Origin: Trametopsis cervina
Lineage: Eukaryota; Basidiomycota; Agaricomycetes; Polyporales; Irpicaceae
Length of the DNA stretch: 64,000 nt
Reading direction: 5' to 3'
Assembly: GCA_022385755.1 (NCBI GenBank)
Contig: MU278357.1
Coordinates: 62,001-126,000, forward strand
A program made the translations under genes and the position numbers. Shown here piece after piece: positions 57,943 through 64,000 of this stretch (position 1 is its first letter; each line of letters starts with the position of its first letter). The notes under the pieces are model-generated. The model saw only the letters and a list, made by a program, of their open reading frames with translations. It was not told where the DNA came from and did no database searches.

Positions 57943-58515
57943 ATGTCTTTCGCTCCCGGTGCGTACTTCGCATGACGCGTCGCTCTTGCAGTGCATTGGA
58001 ACACGAACTGACGATGAGCTGTAACGTGTAGGTGACGCTGGCAAGGGTGCTTCCCTCTTCAAGACCCGTTGCGCTCAATGCCACACTCTTGGCTCTGGCG
58101 AGCCCCACAAGGTTGGCCCCAACCTGCACGGGTGAGTTTTGTAGAGTGGACATTAGTGACGAGCTCTGACGCATTTGCTTCAGTGTCTTCGGTCGTAAGA
58201 CCGGCCAAGCGGATGGCTTCTCATACACCGCCGCGAACGTGAACAAGGGCATTACATGGAGTGAGCAGACTCTCTTCGAGTACCTCGAGAACCCCAAGAA
58301 GGTATGTTGCGCATGTTCTACGTCACAGCTGTGGAGGAAACTGATGACATGGCCCTTGTCGCCCTAGTACATCCCTGGCACCAAGATGGCGTTTGCTGGT
58401 CTCAAGAAGGACAAGGACCGCAACGATCTCATCACCTACCTCAAGGAGGCTGTGAGTGTTCTTCCTCGATAATCCTGCGCGTCCCGGCTCATCCCTTCTG
58501 GTCCAGACCGCATAA
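57943..58515 (+). CDS. CYC1: Cytochrome c
   Basis: Soluble haem protein of the mitochondrial intermembrane space that carries electrons from complex III to complex IV. Five exons (57943-57958, 58032-58131, 58184-58301, 58368-58451, 58507-58515) give 108 aa. The haem-binding motif CAQCH is at residues 19-23, and the axial Met ligand is Met85 in [29 protein letters not shown] and the C-terminal ITYLKEATA match fungal cytochromes c at almost every position. The first coding exon is 16 nt and the last is 9 nt (Thr-Ala-stop). Confidence 0.97.
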
Positions 58516-59169
58516 AATCCTCATAGTCTGCACACGGACACAGTGTTTATATGTAACTGCATACCTTAATACCGCATTGGTCGTAGTTGTAGAGACCCAA
58601 CGCGTTGTGATTCTTACACGTACATCACGCATAGACCCCCCTTCACCTGGATATTATTTCTCGTACCCTTGCAATGCCGAGCGAGCACGGAGGTACGTTT
58701 GAGTGATGCCCCGCAGATCTATTTCCGCTACGGCCTTCCGCATGTCCCGACTGGTACCGCGTCCCGTCTCTTGTCGATCTCTTCCCGTCTGAACGCGTCG
58801 ATTTACGCGTGCGGGATGTCGGTGACGTCAGCGCTAGTACAGTGGTGGCGTCCATGATTAGGCGCGCATTGACCAGGGCCTCCTTCCGCAATAAATTACT
58901 TGTAACATACCCTTCCGTTCATCCGAAAAGGTATGGGTTATGGGTTGATGGAGAGTTACGGATTTTCCTGCAAACCAACTTGGTTACATGAGAAAGGCAT
59001 GGGCTATGAGAGATTATGGATTTCGGGAGATATGGGTTGCAAGAATTTCTACTGTATTGATTATTATATCATCACGTGCTGTAAATGGTTGGCAGCGTCT
59101 GTCCGGCATGCGAACCGCTCTTGTCTCTGACCACATCGTCCATCTTACTCACATATCTCTGCCGCCAAT
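58516..59169. other. Intergenic: CYC1 3' region and TFG2 promoter
   Basis: 650 nt. A perfect CRE palindrome TGACGTCA lies at 58823-58830 and an ACGCGT at 58805-58810. From about 58930 there are loose repeats of ATGGGTTATGGGTTGATGG. No gene was recognised. Confidence 0.45.
58823..58830 (+). promoter_or_regulatory. CRE/ATF palindrome TGACGTCA
   Basis: A perfect 8-bp palindrome recognised by ATF/CREB-type bZIP factors, about 340 nt upstream of the TFIIF beta start codon. An ACGCGT box lies 13 nt to its left. Functional use is inferred. Confidence 0.4.
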
Positions 59170-60310
59170 ATGGACACGATAGAGGACACTGTCATGGAGG
59201 ACGAGAAGAAGCCTTTCGATGCTGAGAATGGGGGCAATGATGATGACACGCAGCCTGACCCAGACGAGGAGCTCATGATGCAGTCCAATAACGGTCGAGT
59301 GTGGATAGTCAAGGTATGCATGCTGCTCGCGTGTTGCACGTTGCACTACCTCACAAATTGTAGATTCCTCGTCACCTCATGGAGCAATGGTCCTCAGTCG
59401 ACGAAGAAGGCCTTCAGCTCGCCACAATCCGCGTGTATCACGAAGCGTACTCCTCCACCGGCAAGCAGCCTCGCATCATCCTAGAACTCCCAGAAGGACC
59501 TGGAGGAGAACCCGGGGATGAATTTGAGATGGACATGGTTAATGACACCGTCGAGAACCAGTACGTTATCGCCGAGCGGGAAAAGGAACCAGGAACGGCA
59601 AGCAGGGCGCGCACGACGATCCTCACTGGCCGAGTGAAGCACGAATGTAGCCTGAGACCGCAGTTGTCGGCAAAATACAAGCAGCGACTGAAGCAAAGAG
59701 TTATGGCTGCCAATCAGCCCAGACGGACGATTAAGAGAATTGAGGATGAGCATCCTGGCGATCGGGGGTCTATCAACAGGCTCACAAGTGGTGTTACGAA
59801 TACCGGCGGGTTCTCGGACCTCATCGTACGTATTTCAGAGGTCGTGATACTAACTTACCTCATCTCTATGCGTTTCCTATAGAAACCAAAAGCGAAGCCG
59901 GCGAAAGGCCAGTTCGAGCGCATGGCGCGTATGCCACGCAACCAATTGTTGGATATGTTATTCAGCTTGTTCCGAGAACGTACCCACTGGTCTGTCAAGC
60001 TGTTGCGAGAGAGGACCCAGCAGCCCGAAGCATACCTCAAAGAGGTCCTGGGCGAGATTGCCTTCATGCATCGGAGCGGCGAGCACAACGGCACGTGGGA
60101 ACTCATGTCAAACTTCAAGGGAGAAGGGGTACGTGCATCCTCTCTTACGCCTCATAGGCCAGTGCTAATTTAGTGGACATTGCCCAGATTAAGGGGGAGA
60201 ATGTTCCTGGTCCGAGTTTCTCTGGTGATGTCTTCCCTAAGGCAGAGGACGATATGGACGAAGACGATGATGAGGATGATGAGGATGATGACATGGAGGA
60301 AGTCTCATAA
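59170..60310 (+). CDS. TFG2: Transcription initiation factor IIF, beta subunit (RAP30)
   Basis: General transcription factor that binds RNA polymerase II and stabilises the pre-initiation complex. Four exons (59170-59313, 59364-59825, 59883-60128, 60188-60310) give 324 aa. An acidic N-terminus leads to the dimerisation domain (RVWIVKIPRHLMEQW, NQYVIAEREKEP, LTGRVKHECSLRP). The C-terminal winged-helix domain contains MPRNQLLDMLFSLFRERTHW then LKEVLGEIAFMHRSGEHNGTW and FKGEGIKGENVPGP. The tail is a run of Asp/Glu, longer than in most relatives. Confidence 0.95.
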
Positions 60311-60542
60311 TAGAGGGTACTACGGTTTATATTCTAGGATTTCCATATAACAGTATCATTATCATATGTCCGACGCTTTACTACATATTATGGCATTGCA
60401 ATATACATTTTCACCGCACACTGGCGGTCAGAGTCCGGATGCGATGCGGCGCTAACGCGTCAGATCGCCTTACCTCCTCCCACGATGCACTCATGGATCG
60501 TATGGACCAAAGGACCATTCTCAACTTTCATTTTTTACCATC

Positions 60543-61617
60543 ATGTCGAAGGCGAATGGTGCACCCGTAGACATCCTCATTCTAGGTGCAGGGTGGACCT
60601 CGACGTTCCTCATTCCCCTCTGTCTCGCACGCTCCATCTCTCATGCAGCTACCTCCCGCACATCCAATCCCAAACCCGACACCATACCATTCGAATATGA
60701 TCAGAAAGAGGTAGCTCCAGACGAAGCTGCGTTCAAGCTGCTACCAGATGCAAAGACTATTGTAATCACCTTCCCGATTACTGTGCCAGGTGCGACGAAA
60801 CGATTGGTGAGGTTGTACGAGAAGACAAGGAGTACTGGGGTCCAGAGAGCAGCATGGATACAGCTGGGAACAACCAGCGTATGGGATGTATGTGCATTCC
60901 TATAGTTTCTTGTAATGCTAGTATTTGTACTTATTCGATGATTTATCAGAAAGACCCCTCCGATAAACCTACAAGCTCGTCTGTATGGTCAGACAGACAC
61001 TCTCCGATCAACAAGAGCCATGTCAGGGGTGCGGCAGAGGGCGAACTTCTCGCACTCTCCCCAGAATCGCCTACCACAGTCTTGAACCTCTGCGGGCTAT
61101 GGGGTGGGTCACGCAAGGCTAAGCACTGGATCGGCCGGGTAGCTGCGACGAAGGAGGCATTGAAGGCCAGGGTACGTGCCACAGTCTTTTTCATGTTATG
61201 GATTGCATCGCACGATGTTCATATGCGACGTACGGGTTTTAGGGCAGCACGCATATGATCCACGGAGAAGACGTCTCCAGGGCTATACTGGCCGTCCACT
61301 CTGAATTTGACAAAGCCACGGGCCAGAGGTGGTTGCTCACGGACGGACGGGTGCATGATTGGTGGGACCTTGCGCACGCATGGGGGATCGAGTATGCTAC
61401 GGCCAAGCCAGGTACTGCTTCTCAAGCCCAGTCGACTACGCAGGTACCGGATGGACAGGACAAGCGAGGCCCGCAGCCGGTATGGGTGCAAGAATTGATG
61501 CTGGAGCAGGGAATCAGGGCTTTGCCTCGGGATGTTGAGAAGCTGGGTAAAGCGTTGGATAGTCAAGAGTTCTGGAATACGTTCAAGATTCAACCTGTAA
61601 TGGGGAGGTTAGAATGA
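60543..61617 (+). CDS. Uncharacterised Rossmann-fold (NAD(P)-binding) protein
   Basis: Three exons (60543-60887, 60950-61171, 61243-61617) give 313 aa. The N-terminus (DILILGAGWTSTFLIPL) carries a GxGxxS/T dinucleotide-binding loop after a short beta strand. KTIVITFPITVPGATKRLV and RAAWIQLGTTSVWD fit the second and third Rossmann strands of atypical SDR/epimerase proteins. HMIHGEDVSRAILAVH, with a shared loop later, is typical of that fold. The canonical SDR YxxxK catalytic pair is not visible. This is a conserved fungal family whose substrate I do not know. All three exons are phase 0. Confidence 0.82.
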
Positions 61618-62220
61618 ATGTTGGGCCTAATTTCGAACACGACCACTGGCTGGGTCAGCCTAGTGTCTGAACTCAAGCAATTCAGAAACTGAGACGAGGG
61701 TGATAGTGATATGTATCTTGCTGATCTTATCGTACAGGGATGGCCACAACTCAGCCAGCGGCTTGGGCGCCTACAGACTTTGTGGCGCGGGACACCTTCT
61801 GTATTTGGCCCGACGGTGCCCGTATGTCTTGGAATGGGCACTTCGGCACCGCCCTTTAGACCAGTTCTGCTTGTATCTTGATGCGTATATTCTTCATACG
61901 ATTGAATCTGGGACCTGGAGAAGTAAACTTACTCCCAATACTTGCTTGGGGTTGTTGGTCATGTGCACTTCCCCAATATTAACGTGAGCTTCCTCAACGG
62001 TACGGTACGAACAGTGCAGTGCTTGGCACCACAACCAGCTGACCGGGAAATCGCCCCATGCTACCGCATTTACGTACCGAACGGCAATCAGACCGAAAAC
62101 AGGCGATAAAGACCACGCGCTTCCTATATGGATATAGCGATTGAGGGGCACAGGCCCGAAGACTTGAGATAGATCCAGACAGAGTGTGAACGTAATAGTA
62201 CAATGTGGTATCCGACACGT
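61618..62220. other. Convergent intergenic region
   Basis: 3' flanks of the Rossmann-fold gene (+) and YPI1 (-). Open frames such as 61700-61987 have no family resemblance. Nothing else supported. Confidence 0.45.
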
Positions 62221-62861
62221 TTATGCTGTCAAGATGTGAGATATAAGTGAATAGCCCAATTGATCGCAGCAGCGGGCAACTCACAATCATTACGACCAAC
62301 GGGCTTCTTTCCCTTTCGTTTAGGCAACCTTTCATATCGATTGACTTCATCTGCGGGGTCATGCAACTCGTGCACAACGGAAGAAGCTCCTCCCCCGCTC
62401 CTCGTGTTCGAAGCCTCGCCTCGAGACTCCGGGTTCTCTCTGCCGTGCCGGTGGGTGTGTCGATGCGAGTGGCCGTGTGCGTGGTCAGAGTCGGAATCCG
62501 AGTCCGAGTCTGAGGACGACTCCTCCGATGAAGACTCGTCGTATCGCTTCGGTTTATGGTAGATGCAGCAGACTGAGGGACAATGTCAGCAAGCCCTTGC
62601 ATACACAGAAGACGATGAAAACATACTCTTGGAAGACTTCTTCCCCGCATGCTCGTTATCGACTACGTCTTCCCTCCAAACGACTCTCGGCCTGTTCCTT
62701 TCTCTCGCCCTCGGCACACCGCGCAAACGAAGGGTTCCGACGTCGTCGTCTTCAGCGGATGATCCGTTTCCTTCCTCTCGAGGCTGGGAGTCGCGGATGG
62801 TGATAGTGCGCGAGCCGTCTGAGGGGGCCACGGTGGAGGGTCGTTGAGCAACGTAGGACAT
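62221..62861 (-). CDS. YPI1: Type 1 phosphatase regulator Ypi1 (PPP1R11/inhibitor-3)
   Basis: Small regulator of the PP1 catalytic subunit Glc7. The minus-strand start is at 62861 (MSYVAQRPSTVAPSDGS). The PP1 docking motif RVVW lies in RVVWREDVVDNEHAGKKSS, and the next exon begins with CCIYHKPKRYDESSSEESS, both diagnostic. The sequence continues as an Asp/Ser run and a His-rich run (HAHGHSHRHTHRHG), then a Gly/Ser/Glu part ending KGKKPVGRND. I place a last intron with donor GTGAGT and acceptor TTGACAG, so that only five coding bases follow (Ser-stop at 62221). Reading through the intron would end at about 62229 with 19 further residues. Confidence 0.9.
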
Positions 62862-63326
62862 CGTGTTAGTGTTGAATCGTGAGGAAGTGTGAAGGCGGAC
62901 AGTGAGTTGAGGGAGATGGATGTTGTGGACAGAAGTGCAATGGCCGTAGATTCGAGAAAATGGCCAATCGCGTGGCCAGTGACGCCGATTCACTAAGCAA
63001 TAAGCGCGCAACTCCAGGATCCCAGTCCGATCAGGGCAGCTCCACTGCATTGTCTGGCAGCTGAAATCCCATGGGGTTATCATTCACGAATTCGAGCTGC
63101 AGACAGTGTGCGATGAAGATTGAAGTGCATGTATACAATGTTGATCTATAAATAATGCTAGTAATACATGGCGTAGCTGGTTTCGTATCGTATATCATGG
63201 CCACGGTCAACGCCGTTCTATTGCTACCTGAGCGCTCCAAAGAAAGGGACAGTGCTAGCCTGTCTCAGTGGGAAAGAAAAACCCATAACACGGGACTATT
63301 TTGGAGATCAAAACGAAGTCATAATC
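62862..63326. other. Intergenic: YPI1 upstream region and chitinase 3' region
   Basis: 465 nt with only short open frames. AT-rich from about 63110 to 63180, fitting 3' UTR sequence of the minus-strand chitinase or promoter of YPI1. Confidence 0.4.
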
Positions 63327-64000
63327 TTATAGTCGGAAGAAGCGAGAGTTGACTTTGGGTTTGGGATAGGCCGCGGGGGTGCCGGTCTGGTGAGCCTTCT
63401 CGTACCGAGTCTTGTCGGCCATCGCTACTGCATCGACTGTCTGATGAGGTGCAAAGATGGGACGCAAGCTGATCACCGGCTCCGTGTTCTGAGGCGGAGG
63501 GACAATCGACTTGTGCGCGACAGAAGTGGTGTGCGTCGCATGCGTCGCAGTCGGAGTAGCAGCAGGTTTGCTCGTAGCAGTATGAACTGAGACGCTGGAA
63601 CCGCTCCCACGGGGAGGTTCTCCGAGCTTAATTGCAGAAGAGACTATGGCGGTCTTGACTGCCTTGTCGAATCGGTTGTTGGCTACGAACCATGAGTGTC
63701 AGATGTGCTGATCATGATCGCGTACAGGCAACATACTGTAAGCGGTATCTGCATCCCACATCATTACACCACCGAACGAAGAATACTTGGCTTGAGCGTC
63801 GGCCGCATAGTTTGCGAGAGTACCCGAGTTCACGTAGCCCGTACCAGCGGCATCCGCGGACGCAGCAGCGCCAATGAAGACCTTAATGTTCTTATTGGCC
63901 GACTTTGTCTTAGCCCAGTTGTCCCTGTGTGTACATTAGAACCGGTGCACGTGCATAACCGCGCTCGTGCCAAACGTACCACGTTGCAAAGTTGTATTCC
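63327..64000 (-). CDS. GH18 chitinase (class III), C-terminal part; gene continues beyond the window
   Basis: Secreted endochitinase that hydrolyses chitin. Only the 3' end is present. Minus-strand exons: 64000-63980, 63924-63737 and 63682-63327, about 188 residues. The catalytic-domain end reads EYNFATWDNWAKT, then KVFIGAAASADAAGTGYVNS, then YSSFGGVMMWDADTAYTNNR, as in fungal/plant class III chitinases. The catalytic DxxDxDxE motif lies upstream, outside the window. A Ser/Thr/Pro-rich, probably O-glycosylated tail follows (SVSVHTATSKPAATPTATHA), ending NSRFFRL. No carbohydrate-binding module is seen in this part. Confidence 0.9.

Noticed and set aside
1..64000. Mobile elements, CRISPR arrays, provirus or biosynthetic gene cluster
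   Set aside because: No transposase, integrase, reverse transcriptase, long terminal repeat, spacer-repeat array or backbone synthase was seen. The reductase pair alone does not make a cluster.

Overview
The window is nuclear DNA of a filamentous basidiomycete, most likely an agaricomycete (mushroom-type fungus). The evidence is gene structure and content: nearly every gene is cut by several 47-60 nt GT-AG introns, some exons are only 5-25 nt, coding DNA is GC-rich, start regions are pyrimidine-rich, and several families are typical of mushrooms (BTB/POZ and F-box proteins, a Cys-rich CGKxCA-repeat protein, a GH18 chitinase). All exon boundaries were read by eye from splice signals, frame and family knowledge; for most genes the summed exon lengths are a multiple of three.

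Layout. From 2.6 to 14.5 kb lie a CaMKK-type protein kinase (+), a coiled-coil protein with an EF-hand-like N-terminus and a C-terminal membrane anchor (+), a Cys-rich protein (-) and a Ser/Pro-rich protein with a KEN box (+). About 2.5 kb of mostly decayed DNA follows. From 17 to 26 kb come an F-box protein, two tandem BTB genes formed by duplication of a unit of about 2.1 kb, NADH-cytochrome b5 reductase and a DUF4336 protein. A long C2H2 transcription factor gene (-) ends near 29.65 kb and is followed by 3.6 kb without a recognisable gene.

From 33 to 43 kb is a housekeeping block: the splicing factor CWC2 (+), TMA46 (-), the NatB catalytic subunit NAA20 (-), and a large ADP1-type ABC transporter with EGF-like ectodomains (-). 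The transporter is divergent from a secreted-type Cys-rich single-pass membrane protein (+). From 43.6 to 50.8 kb two related medium-chain reductases face away from each other around a WD40/DUF2415-type protein. A third BTB gene (-) and a DHHC palmitoyltransferase (-) follow.

The last part carries the kinetochore subunit DSN1 (-) divergent from cytochrome c (+), TFIIF beta (+), a Rossmann-fold protein (+), the PP1 inhibitor YPI1 (-) and the 3' half of a chitinase gene (-) that runs off the window.

Most genes act in unrelated cellular processes; there is no metabolic cluster and no provirus or intact transposon. The parts that seem least described are the KASH5-like membrane-anchored protein, the tandem BTB pair with expanding Ser/Glu/Pro and Gln/Pro repeats, the transporter plus Cys-rich membrane protein pair, and the CGKxCA-repeat protein. 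No tRNA, rRNA or CRISPR array was seen.
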